A stretch of 64,000 nt of DNA from Ulva prolifera (taxonomy: Eukaryota; Chlorophyta; Ulvophyceae; Ulvales; Ulvaceae). The notes under the pieces were generated by a model. It was not told the origin of the DNA and ran no database searches. It worked only from the letters and a program-made list of their open reading frames with translations. The position numbers and the translations under genes are program-made. Positions 35,018 to 45,269 of the stretch are shown here, one piece after another; the first letter of the stretch is position 1, and each line of letters starts with the position of its first letter. Location of the stretch: positions 5,594,354-5,658,353 of the forward strand of contig CM041198.1 in NCBI GenBank assembly GCA_023078555.1. The letters run 5' to 3'.

Positions 35018-35334
35018 CTTCAGCGGCCGGCATAAAAGGGTGGAAAGGCTACCTGAGTCTCTGGCACCTGCTGTGCGGACAACCGCATTCAGGTCGAAAG
35101 AGTACAGCGACACGTACACAGAACGCCTGGCCGCCACGGCGACGGGACGTGCGCCGGGATATCGAGGCAGACCGGTATTCGAAAGCAGACACCGCAACGA
35201 CGCTTGACTGCCTTACCAGTGAAAGCGCGGCACAGCACAGCATGTCAGGACAATTATGTGTGATACTGATTCACAATTACACCTACTGCCGTTGCGTTTC
35301 TTACTGTCTAAACATCTACGTCGATTACCGCAGT

Positions 35335-37500
35335 ATGACCAACCTGCAGTTTAAGTTTCTTCGCGCCTCGCCGGTCGTGATCGAGCAAGAAGTTGTAGAT
35401 GATGTAGAGGTCGGAGGAGGCATGCTCGATGTGCTGGTGAGCAACGTATGGAGCAGAGGCGCCGGCGTCGACGGTTTAACTCTGGCGTCGACCGTTGACA
35501 AGGACAGCACCGTGGACATCGACAGTCAAGAGAAACTGAAGACATGCGTGGTGTACTTCTTCAAGAAAGGCACCATAGCCGGTGTGCTTGTGTCGCCCGT
35601 GCTCGTGAAGCCGCTGGGGAAAGGGAGAGGGAGCTTTGCAGCAGCGCCGACAGCGCAGGGCACTGCCTGTTCCACCGCCACGGCTGCGTGCGACGAGGAT
35701 CACGAGAAGTGGGAGCGGATGAAGGATGGGGTGCTGATGTGGACGGCAGGGATGGAGAAAGCAGTCGCTCGCATGGCGGAGGCTGACACAGAAGGAAAGC
35801 TGGTGAACGCCCTCGTCAACGAGGAGGCCCCAGAAGACGAGAGGATGTACCCAGGCAGCTTTCTGACGAAATTTTACGCGGACGCGCTGAGGAATGCAGC
35901 AGCAGGGGTGCGACAGCCATGTCAGAATAACAACGTGCTTGGAACATGTCGTCCGCGGTCAGCCCTCCAGCACCTGTGGCTGCCGACCTATTCTGTGAGC
36001 TCCTGACTCCGGTCCGTGATAATATATGCGTGCAGTAATTACTGACAGATGTTGTGTACAGGACGGAAAAACTAGCGCAGCTTACGTCGCTGCGAGGAAT
36101 ATCAGCAGCGCTTTCTACAGTCAGATTGGCTGTCTGACCAACAGGAACAAACAGTGCGCTGCGCAGGATGCTTAAGTTTCCAACTTGTTTTGATGCAGCT
36201 GTGGTGTTGCGTCCCGGGCCCGATATGGGCAGCCTGAGGGGCGTTTGCCGAGTGTGCAGGAAGTTTCCGGGACGGGCGTATGACCACAACATAGCGATGC
36301 GAAGGAAGGAATCGTATCGTGAAGCTCCCCATCTGCTTGCGGCACTGCACAAGTCTGCAAACTCCAAGGCACGTCCTTCTCCTTGGTAGGGGCTGGAGTA
36401 GCCATTCGCCGAATGGCCACTCTGTGCGGTGTCATGCATTGTCTTGCACTGCACGCGGCTGGAGTAGCCATTCGCCGAATGGCCACTCTGTGCGGTGTCA
36501 TGCATTGTCTTGCACTGCACGCGGCTGGAGTAGCCATTCGCCGAATGGCCACTCTGTGCGGTGTCATGCATTGTCTTGCACTGCACGCGGCTGGAGTAGC
36601 CATTCGCCGAATGGCCACAACATAGCGGTGTCATGCATTGTCTTGCACTGCACGCGACGTACCAAGAGCCTGTGCAGTTCACCATTAGAGGAGACCGGAC
36701 CCCAATAGACCACGAACCCTTGAAAACGCCCGAGGCATGGGCAATGGAGGACGGCGTGTATGTGTGCGAAAATCTCGAGGCAATCACTGGGGCCCGACGC
36801 GCTACAGAAGGGACCGCAGACTCGCCCATGAAGCCTGGCAAGAGACCACGAAAGAGCGGGAAGGTACTTCCACCTGACACCCTGTACTGACTACGCCACT
36901 GATGTGTTCTACCTGTGACATCGACCGTGACAAGCAGGCGCTCCTGCAGGCACATACCGCAAACAAGGCCTCGAGACAGGGAGGTCATTCCAACACAGGA
37001 CGGCGCAAGGTGCTCGACGATCTGCCATCCCCACCACGAGCGCTGGCGCGACGATCAAGGGCAGACCAATCAGTTCATGATAACAGTGAACAGCAGCCGG
37101 CAACGGACGAGGCAGATACCGCCGAGTCGGATGAAGATGCCGAACCTGATCAGCCTGCGGACGCACGCAGCCCCTCACCGGAGATGGAAGTGCAAGCAAT
37201 GGCACCGGTACGGCTTCTCCACCTACCTGCTTGTGTCTGAGATCTCTGTCCGTGGGTAATTGCCCCGTCCAATACCCTGCCAGCTGGAAGAGCTCTTGCG
37301 CGATGCAGAAGTCTCAAGACGCGATCGCTCGGCGAAAGGCCAAGGCCGACAAGAAGGCTGACGAAGAAGCACGTGACGAGTTGAAGAAAAAGATTGAGGA
37401 GTACGAGACTCGGCTGGCGAAATATCGGCCCACGAGCAAGAAACCGGAAGTGCAGAAGCTCAAAGCTGATATTGCGCTATTCACGGTACGTCAATCTTCG
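35335..37500 (+). pseudogene. Unrecognised gene, copy B of the 3 kb unit
   Basis: First block 35335-36006: TNLQFKFLRASPVVIEQEV, then WSRGAGVDGLTLASTVD, YFFKKGTIAGVLVSPVLVKP and KLVNALVNEEAPEDERM; the likely acceptor CTGCAG at 35350 suggests an earlier exon. A second block near 35960-36150 matches copy A (CELLTPVR, ICVQ) but carries a stop where copy A reads through. A third, near 36660-36890, gives FTIRGDRTPIDHEPLKTPE and ends PRKSGKVLPPDTLY. The last, 37303-37500, is a lysine/glutamate coiled coil (ARRKAKADKKADEEARDELK). No family is recognised. The copy is open further than copy A but probably not functional. Confidence 0.55.
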
Positions 37501-38475
37501 ATACAGTTGATACTACATTTAACACCAAAGGCTGTATTAAAATCAATGTTTGCATATGATTAACCCATGCGACGAATGGATCCCAGGTGGTCTGGGAGAC
37601 ACGGAATAATGCCGCAGACTCATGCATCTGGTCATGCCTGCAGGCGGAGTTGGTTAAGATTCAAGACTCCTTATTGCTTCACAAGTAGCGAAGGCGCTTC
37701 GGTCAATATTGATTAATCGTCCAACATAGGTCCTCTGCCCGGTCGGGTTCATATCATGTTACGAGATGTTGAGTGTCCCTGTAGCAGTGAATGCTTGCTC
37801 TGACTCGAGGTGAATGTGGGAAGTGCAGGCAATGTAAGCACACACATCACACTGATTCAGGCAAGCCTCCAATTCCAGACCCGTGTTCACGTTCCCCAAA
37901 TGGTCAACACTAGATTCCCAATCAAAGCACGTGCGTGCACGCCGAACACCACTCCATGTACACGTCAGTTGATGCAACTCACGCCCAGCAAGCTCTTGGC
38001 GACTCATTGATCGGTGTCTACAAGTGCACTTGTCGAGTCACGAATGTATCAGCGTCCACGATTAACGAACCATTCGTGACATGCCTCGCGAGATGTCACA
38101 AGCCGCACGTCATAAATCACCATGGACTACGGCCCAGCCTTCGCTGTCCGTCGCCCCCTGTCGGACGCCATACGTATGCGCTCCGGATCAGGCAGTTTAT
38201 GCAAATCTCCGTTCTCCGTCCGTCGGACGGCCAACGGATCCGTGATTTCCTCCGCTCATTGTCCGATGCGGCTCCTAAGTGAGGCCTGAAGGCAACCAGC
38301 GTTGCCCTGTGACTCACCGGACGGGAAACGGAACATCCTGCCTACCTCTGTAACGTCGCCCCGATAGTCCGTGCAACATACGTCTGGCCTCCACCGATTC
38401 TCCGAAGGCTCTCCAACTGCCCCTCCGTACACACTACGTCAGCTCTCCGATTCACCGTGTCGCCATTCTTCTAGT
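35587..38475 (+). repeat. Copy B of the ~3 kb dispersed unit
   Basis: Aligns with 1-3070 from GCTTGTGTCGCCCGTGCTCG-like sequence at the left to CGCCATTCTTCTAGTG near 38475. The similarity includes non-coding DNA after the coiled-coil block, so the whole unit, not just exons, was copied. Confidence 0.85.
36391..36655. repeat. Four-unit 66 bp minisatellite with palindromic core
   Basis: Units start at 36391, 36457, 36523 and 36589. Each has GCCATTCGCCGAATGGC and GTCATGCATTGTCTTGCACT. The first three units are almost identical, a recent expansion; copy A has only two units. Confidence 0.95.
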
Positions 38476-38593
38476 GAGCAGTATGGACATTTAAATCAAC
38501 GATTTACGAGCCGGCCGTGCACCGCAACACGACCGACCCGAGCTATGGATTGAAGAAACGAACGACGATAATCAATACAAATGTCAACGAACG

Positions 38594-38607
38594 ACGATGT
38601 ATGTATG
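38594..38607. repeat. Target duplication, left (ACGATGTATGTATG)
   Basis: The same 14 bp occur at 39827-39840, and its first ten bases at 39114-39123, bracketing two LINE copies. Confidence 0.8.
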
Positions 38608-39113
38608 TAGTTACAAAGGACAGAGGCCGGGCAGCGAGCCGTTGCCAGGAATTCACACGCAAATCCACTCACGCAGTCATGGCACTAGGCCGGGCACGAG
38701 CACGTACCACAGCTCGGCCGGTGATGCCAGCCAAAGATTGAAGCCCCGCACGGAGCACAAGAGCATTCCCCTTGCACAACGCCACACTCAACCGGCGCAG
38801 AGCATTCGTCACAAACAAAGCACGGTTCACCTTACCACACCGAGACGCAACCTCCGCCAGCCGATTCAAGTGATTCATGGCAGGCCGTCCCAAGCGACCA
38901 TGCGTCTCATGCGATAACGGCACAAAACTATACGCATCAGGGTCGTACAAACGACAAGCGGTGCGTTTCTGCACGTCCCGCGTCTCCGCAGCACCCCCGT
39001 CCTCGCGGGCCGCACGGCCGCAATAGGAACCAGCACAGGGGTTCACAACCGACACATCTCCTATGCACAAAGGGTCACCCGGCGGCATAAACATGATGTC
39101 CCCCAGTTTCTCG
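38608..39113 (-). mobile_element. 5'-truncated LINE copy 1 with endonuclease-like C-terminus
   Basis: On the minus strand the copy starts abruptly at its truncated 5' end near 39113 and ends with CCTTTGTAACTA at 38608. It encodes a C-terminal domain: GDIMF...CIGD (two Asp 13-14 residues apart, like the PD-x12-14-D motif of restriction-like endonucleases in R2/NeSL-type elements), VSVVNPCAGSY, YDPDAYSFVPLSHETHGRLG and a helical end (ALFVTNALRRLSVALC). That C-terminal form is common in algal non-LTR retroelements. It is nearly identical to copy 2, so insertion is recent. Confidence 0.85.
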
Positions 39114-39123
39114 ACGATGTATG

Positions 39124-39826
39124 TAGTTACAAAGGACAGAGGCCGGGCAGCGAGCCGTTGCCAGGAATACACACGCAAATCCACTCACGCAGTCATGGCA
39201 CTAGGCCGGGCACGAGCACGTACCACAGCTCGGCCGGTGATGCCAGCCAAAGATTGAAGCCCCGCACGGAGCACAAGAGCATTCCCCTTGCACAACGCCA
39301 CACTCAACCGGCGCAGAGCATTCGTCACAAACAAAGCACGGTTCACCTTACCACACCGAGACGCAACCTCTGCCAGCCGATTCAAGTGATTCATGGCAGG
39401 CCGCCCCAAGCGACCATGCGTCTCATGCGACAACGGCACGAAACTGTACGCATCAGGGTCGTACAAACGATAAGCAGTGCGTTTCTGCACGTCCCGCGTC
39501 TCCGCAGCACCCCCGTCCTCGCGGGCCGCACGGCCGCAATAGGAACCAGCACAGGGGTTCACAACCGACACATCTCCTATGCACAAAGGGTCGCCCGGCG
39601 GCATAAACATGATGTCCCCCAGTTTCTCCTGGGCCACTGCCCTGAACACCTCATCCAGCGCCGTTGCCTGCGCGGCAGCGGCCTGCTCCCCAGGCCTCGC
39701 TGGATCCTGACCACCCGGCGCCGCCGCCGCCGCCAGGGCCGCAGCCTACGCTGCGTCTGGCGCGTGGCGCCCCATCTGGGCACTGTGTCCAGCATCGGCG
39801 TCGGCGGCCGGAGCAGGCGTAGGTGT
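39124..39826 (-). mobile_element. LINE copy 2, slightly longer, same 3' end
   Basis: Same family and orientation as copy 1, reaching about 200 bp further 5' (to 39826), where an Ala/Pro/Gly-rich coding stretch precedes the endonuclease-like domain. Only a few base differences from copy 1 (for example ACAAGC/ATAAGC near 39470). The right target duplication follows at 39827-39840. Confidence 0.85.
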
Positions 39827-39840
39827 ACGATGTATGTATG

Positions 39841-41056
39841 CATGATTACATAATCGTATCAATGTGTTACAACAAAGTTCTCCTGATATATCTGTGTACA
39901 ATGTGTACACCATCACAATCTACACATGCAATCCAATGTCTGTACACGTCCTTCTTCAAGCCCTTTGTCACCCGGGAACCCTCAACTAACATCATCCGGC
40001 AAGTCGCTGCCAAGCAGGCGCCTATTTGGCTACGACCCTAATGCTACCTCATGCTACGCATGATTTGCATCGCTTTGGCGATCGTTATCTCTTCCCGGTG
40101 CTCTGAGTGCTCACCAGCAGATCAAGCGTGTCCACAACCTTGACACACAACTGGCCCCGCAGAGCGGAGCCACACACCCGCATACATGGACTCGATATCA
40201 TGCTTGAGACAAAGGAGGTGGACTATTCCCGTGGGAACGTAGCAGCGCATGCATGATACACAACATGTTGCATGAAACAACGTCGACGTCGCTACAAAAG
40301 ATACACAAGATGCCGTGAAGCACATGTACAGAGAAGCTGATTTGACAAAACCTGTGGATAGGAGGTGTGTGGCTTAGCAGCGGCGCCTGGTGAACAAGCA
40401 CTACAATGATGGTAGGCACGCCAGCGTGTACATTAGTGACACTCTTGTTTTTCTCGCCGGCACATTCGCGAACATTTCACGCACTCTTTAGACAAATTCC
40501 GTGATTGGGTCAACTGCATTCCAAACGGGTACATGGGATGTGTTGCCGACGTGGTGTGGCGGTGCGCACCTACAGCGCATCTCAACGTGTGAAATGCAGA
40601 TGTCGCAAACGCGCTTTCATGCTCCTACGGATAGCACATCAGCTGCTAGGCTGCCTGTGCTCGTCATTTTCTTGTCCAGCACTCGGCAGCTTCTGATGAT
40701 GTGTATTTCACGAACGCGCTCCGACGCTCCACCGAAGTGTGCAGTTCCGTGGCTTGTGCACTTGTCGAGCACATGTTTGACCCACGCCACGACCGCGCAA
40801 GCTGCTAGCAAATGTACACGAACAGCACATTTCAGCTGATGTGCTCATTTTTCAGTTTTCATTTTTAGTTTGCTCGTTTCGGGTTGCCTGCTATCAGTAG
40901 CCTGCTGTTGGCTGTGCAATTTCGTCGAGCCGTTGCTGTACGCTAGGACAGATTGCGATATCAACACATTCTTCAAGCATACTGCATCTCTCAGTTGTTC
41001 GATTCCAAGATCCGCGAACACGATGTACTTGAGGTGATGCTGTCAGCGTGTTGAAA
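39841..41056. other. No gene seen
   Basis: Intergenic sequence with no coding segment, RNA or element I can support. Confidence 0.4.
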
Positions 41057-41106
41057 ATGGCGCGGTATACCGCGCCATCGTGAACGTCCTACGTAGGACG
41101 TTCACG
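41057..41106. repeat. Two abutting perfect palindromes (22 bp and 28 bp)
   Basis: 41057-41078 is a perfect palindrome centred on GCGGTATACCGC. 41079-41106 is another, centred on GTCCTACGTAGGAC. They touch with no base between them. Each could extrude as a hairpin without a loop-spacer. Confidence 0.97.
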
Positions 41107-42625
41107 TTCGCAGAAACCAGACTCATTTTCGCCTGATCCGCGACGGCAATGTACAAATATATATGTCTGTGATTGTTGTAGACTACTATGCTATCAGGCC
41201 TGTACAGCTTTCTCTGCATACCACTCTGCACAAGCACGACAAGCGCGCAGCAGAGTCGCGGCGTCGTCTGAAACGTCAACTTGATGACAGAAGCATGACA
41301 CTCAACGAAGGTGAAAATCGTGTTACATTGCTATCTGCATATTACTGTTTGCTGAGCGAGGCGCTCACTGCGCTCCATTGTGGTTTTGTTACGCCAATAC
41401 GGGTTTGTCCGCGGAAGTGTGACCTGCTGGTTGTGCTCGTCACTGTTGCGCATAGTATACCTCAAAGGACAGATCAAAGATTAAGCCAGTGTTTCAATCA
41501 ACGATAGTAATTGATTTGACGGTCAACGCTGACGACAAGTGTCAGGTGAATGCCGACAGACATGAGAAATCCGCTAAAGGCACTGTTATTTTGCAATTAT
41601 CTCATCTACAGCTAGTCCTCTTGCGGTAGGCATAGCACAATGTCGAATGCTTGTGATGCAGTGTCGATCTGCGACGCACGGCTACATGCCGTCGGTTGTG
41701 CTATGAAGGCACAATGCACATATGTGCTGCACTGGTAGCAGCTGACAAAAAGCAATACTTTGCTGCACTGTGACTGGGGATGCACGATATCGTGCATATG
41801 CAGACATTGTATCTGCAGCTGTACGTTCCATCTTGTCCGCAGTGTACACATCCTCATGCTCAACCCTGCTCAAGAACATCAACAAGCACAACAGGCTGTA
41901 TTCAGCAGCAATTTGTTTGGTTAGTTGTCGGTGTCGCTGCTGTTTCGTCGTGCCGTGGTCAACAACTCTGATGCCGTGTTGGCACGCGCAGTGCAGCTGC
42001 CTGCGCAGCGTGCCAAACACTCTGCATAGCTGCTCCGCATGTTCAGCGTTAGTAAGTGCACATAATGTATACCTATGTTGACTGTGCCATGTTCCGGACA
42101 GCCGGGTACCTCAGCGGATGCCAGTGCGACGGCACGGACACTCGTGCCAGAGTGGCCTGATATGATCGGCAATAACTATTATCCGTACAATAGAAGATCA
42201 TGTTAAGCAGCTGCAGCCTACACACGGACCGCATGACCGGGTATCTGCTATCGCATGTCGTGTGCACCGACTGTACATCATTGTGGTATAACAGCACTCG
42301 TAGCCTACGCCTGACTAGTACATTATTCATAAAAGAGTGTCAGTAATGCGCCGATTTTTATGGACGTGAACTCTCCATGCGGGGAATGCTCATGACGAGC
42401 GCATCTCGCCGGTCTACGTGCACTGCATGACACAGGCCGAAGTGCACATCACCCAGCCACTCGTGAACATTTCAGAGGATTGAATGGACAGCTCGCGCAC
42501 TCGTAGCGCAGAAGTGTACATTCGCTACACTCGCAGCGCGTCGGCCGTGCAACAGCACCGTTCACATTGCGCTCTGACTTTGCCCGTGAGCCTGCAAATA
42601 ATAATTTCACACCATGCATGACATG
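41107..42625. other. No gene seen
   Basis: Moderately AT-rich intergenic DNA. A reading segment at 41163-41507 shows no recognisable motif. Confidence 0.4.
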
Positions 42626-43382
42626 CGGTCAGCACATGCACAAACCGGCACTTCATGCACAATGCCATATAAACATATCAAAACATGAGAGAGAGGCCTG
42701 ACCGAGCCATGCACAGCGCATAGGGAGCAGTTTTGTGGCAATGCATGGGCTACGATGCCCTAGCAGGCGAGCAAATCAAGTAAATGAAAGACGTGACGAA
42801 CGGCATAGTGAAATAGAGGGTGTCTCCGGTGGCCGACAGAATGCCCGCACTCTGTAAATGGTGGAGTACAGGCTCTTGCACAGCCGAGTGACCGGCCTAG
42901 TGATACAGGCACTCGAGCAACCTGTGGCACACCGCACTCAATTCCGACTGCAACAGCTATCTGCAAACTATATTTATAGACTTTACGCCGTGCTGGCGGG
43001 GGCGGCGAGGCGTGCACGCCAGCGACGCTACGTTGCAGGTACGGAGACGTGTACCGGCGAGCTCGAGTCAGGTGATGTCTTGGTGTGTCAGCTACATGTC
43101 CCCAAAGAATCAAGGCCATAACTGTTGCAGTGAACCTAGAGGTGCAGCCACAGTGTTCTCCTGTCATGGGGGGTGGGGGCTGCAGAGTCAGCCACACGAC
43201 CACCACAGCAAAAAAGCTGAATAGTGCGATCACCAGCTCCACTCCGGAATTGCTCACACAGCATGCACATTTGGTTATCAAGGACGTGAACTGGGTTATC
43301 CGTATTGAATTCTGCTTAGCGGTTTCAGTGACGTGCAGTGTTTTCGAAATTTGAAAGTGCCCATTTCTGTGAAAGCTGACCG
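42626..43382. repeat. Left 757 bp direct repeat
   Basis: Differs from the right copy at CTCCGGTGG/CTCCAGTGG and CGCACTCTG/CGCACGCTG only, by eye. Contains a TATA-like ATATTTATAGA near 42969 that could be a promoter. Confidence 0.95.
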
Positions 43383-44512
43383 TGTGCACACCTGACTCGG
43401 TGTGTGCATATGCGCCGCGCTGCTGGCTCAAATGTGAGGAATACACACAGCACACATTATCAAGGTCACACATATGTGTAGCATACACCCTTCTCATCAT
43501 GCACAAGCTGTCTCAGCTCTCAAGCTCCAAGGAGCTGTGCATGCTGCTCATTCCAGCAAGAGGACACACAAAGACAAAAGTGTCAGGACAGCACACGCAG
43601 GCGGGCAATAGCCAATGGTAAAATATTGCATGCCACCTCGAGTGTACTGTGGCAGCGAGCTGGCTGCATATGTGACCTTGCAGTGGTCGGGGCTGTACCA
43701 TATTGCTGGCACGTGCTCCATGAGCCACTCATGCAGCATGCTGGAGGTGAAAACTGATGCTTTGTGAGTCGCTAAACACATGAAATACTTGTATGTGCTC
43801 TGATGTGTTAAACAGCTGCAGCTGTGGTTAACTGGAGCCCGATAGCATTGTCAGCTCAGGCCTTCAGCAACGAGACCTGTGTGCAATCCTTTCAGCACTT
43901 CCGACCCGGAGAGCACGATTGCGAGCGACCATGTAGTAAATACGGGAATTAAATTTGGATGTAGCTGCGGACTGGGCCGATCGTGCGGCCATCCAGACAC
44001 TGCTCCCTGATGAAGCGCTTGCATGCCACGGACAGCACCGGGTCGCGCTTGCAGGCCCTTGCGAACTCGGGCAGACCGCACTAGCCAGAGACGATCCACG
44101 AGAAGGAACAGAAGCATTCATGTTGCAACTACGCGCATGATCACACACATGTGAAGAATCATCAACTATTGCGAGCAGGTCATGTGCGACAGGCGCAACG
44201 GATACAGTGATAGCCTGCGCGACATCATCCCAGCGTGCATAGAACATACAACTGCTGCTCTCTCGTCATTAACATATCCGTCAATCGCTGTCTAGTACGC
44301 CAATGCCGGACAGGGAGCCGAAACTATGTACGAATGTGGCTGAGGTGACACGCCTCCAACAGGCGCGGGCGCGGGGTTGGCCGTGCGGCCGGGTTTGCGC
44401 CGGGTGCGGCGCCACCTGATCACCGAATTGTGCAATGCACAGCATCCCTGATGTGCCTGAAGAGACGGCGGCTGCAACGGACGCTTAATACGGAATTTAG
44501 AAAATGAGAATA
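43383..44512. other. Interior of the 2.64 kb element; no recognised gene
   Basis: About 1.13 kb. One minus-strand open segment (43864-44247) contains no family motif. No reverse transcriptase, integrase or transposase signature is present. Confidence 0.5.
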
Positions 44513-45269
44513 CGGTCAGCACATGCACAAACCGGCACTTCATGCACAATGCCATATAAACATATCAAAACATGAGAGAGAGGCCTGACCGAGCCATGCA
44601 CAGCGCATAGGGAGCAGTTTTGTGGCAATGCATGGGCTACGATGCCCTAGCAGGCGAGCAAATCAAGTAAATGAAAGACGTGACGAACGGCATAGTGAAA
44701 TAGAGGGTGTCTCCAGTGGCCGACAGAATGCCCGCACGCTGTAAATGGTGGAGTACAGGCTCTTGCACAGCCGAGTGACCGGCCTAGTGATACAGGCACT
44801 CGAGCAACCTGTGGCACACCGCACTCAATTCCGACTGCAACAGCTATCTGCAAACTATATTTATAGACTTTACGCCGTGCTGGCGGGGGCGGCGAGGCGT
44901 GCACGCCAGCGACGCTACGTTGCAGGTACGGAGACGTGTACCGGCGAGCTCGAGTCAGGTGATGTCTTGGTGTGTCAGCTACATGTCCCCAAAGAATCAA
45001 GGCCATAACTGTTGCAGTGAACCTAGAGGTGCAGCCACAGTGTTCTCCTGTCATGGGGGGTGGGGGCTGCAGAGTCAGCCACACGACCACCACAGCAAAA
45101 AAGCTGAATAGTGCGATCACCAGCTCCACTCCGGAATTGCTCACACAGCATGCACATTTGGTTATCAAGGACGTGAACTGGGTTATCCGTATTGAATTCT
45201 GCTTAGCGGTTTCAGTGACGTGCAGTGTTTTCGAAATTTGAAAGTGCCCATTTCTGTGAAAGCTGACCG
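44513..45269. repeat. Right 757 bp direct repeat
   Basis: Second copy, offset by exactly 1887 bp with no indels. It is preceded by a purine-rich TTAGAAAATGAGAATA. Confidence 0.95.

Larger units (their letters stand above)
42626..45269. mobile_element. 2.64 kb element with 757 bp terminal direct repeats
   Basis: The terminal repeats are 42626-43382 and 44513-45269, same length, two differences. Each repeat begins CGGTCAGC and ends GCTGACCG, an 8 bp inverted terminus. The outer flanks share CATG (42622-42625 and 45270-45273), while the inner flanks do not, as expected if the whole 2644 bp inserted as one unit. The layout is LTR-like, but the ends are CG...CG rather than TG...CA, and I see no primer site or protein motif. 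It may be a non-autonomous LTR-like element or two copies of a transposon moving together. Confidence 0.65.

Noticed and set aside
36391..36655. CRISPR-like array of four 66 bp units
   Set aside because: Whole units are repeated with no unique spacers, in a eukaryotic intron-like context, so it is a minisatellite.
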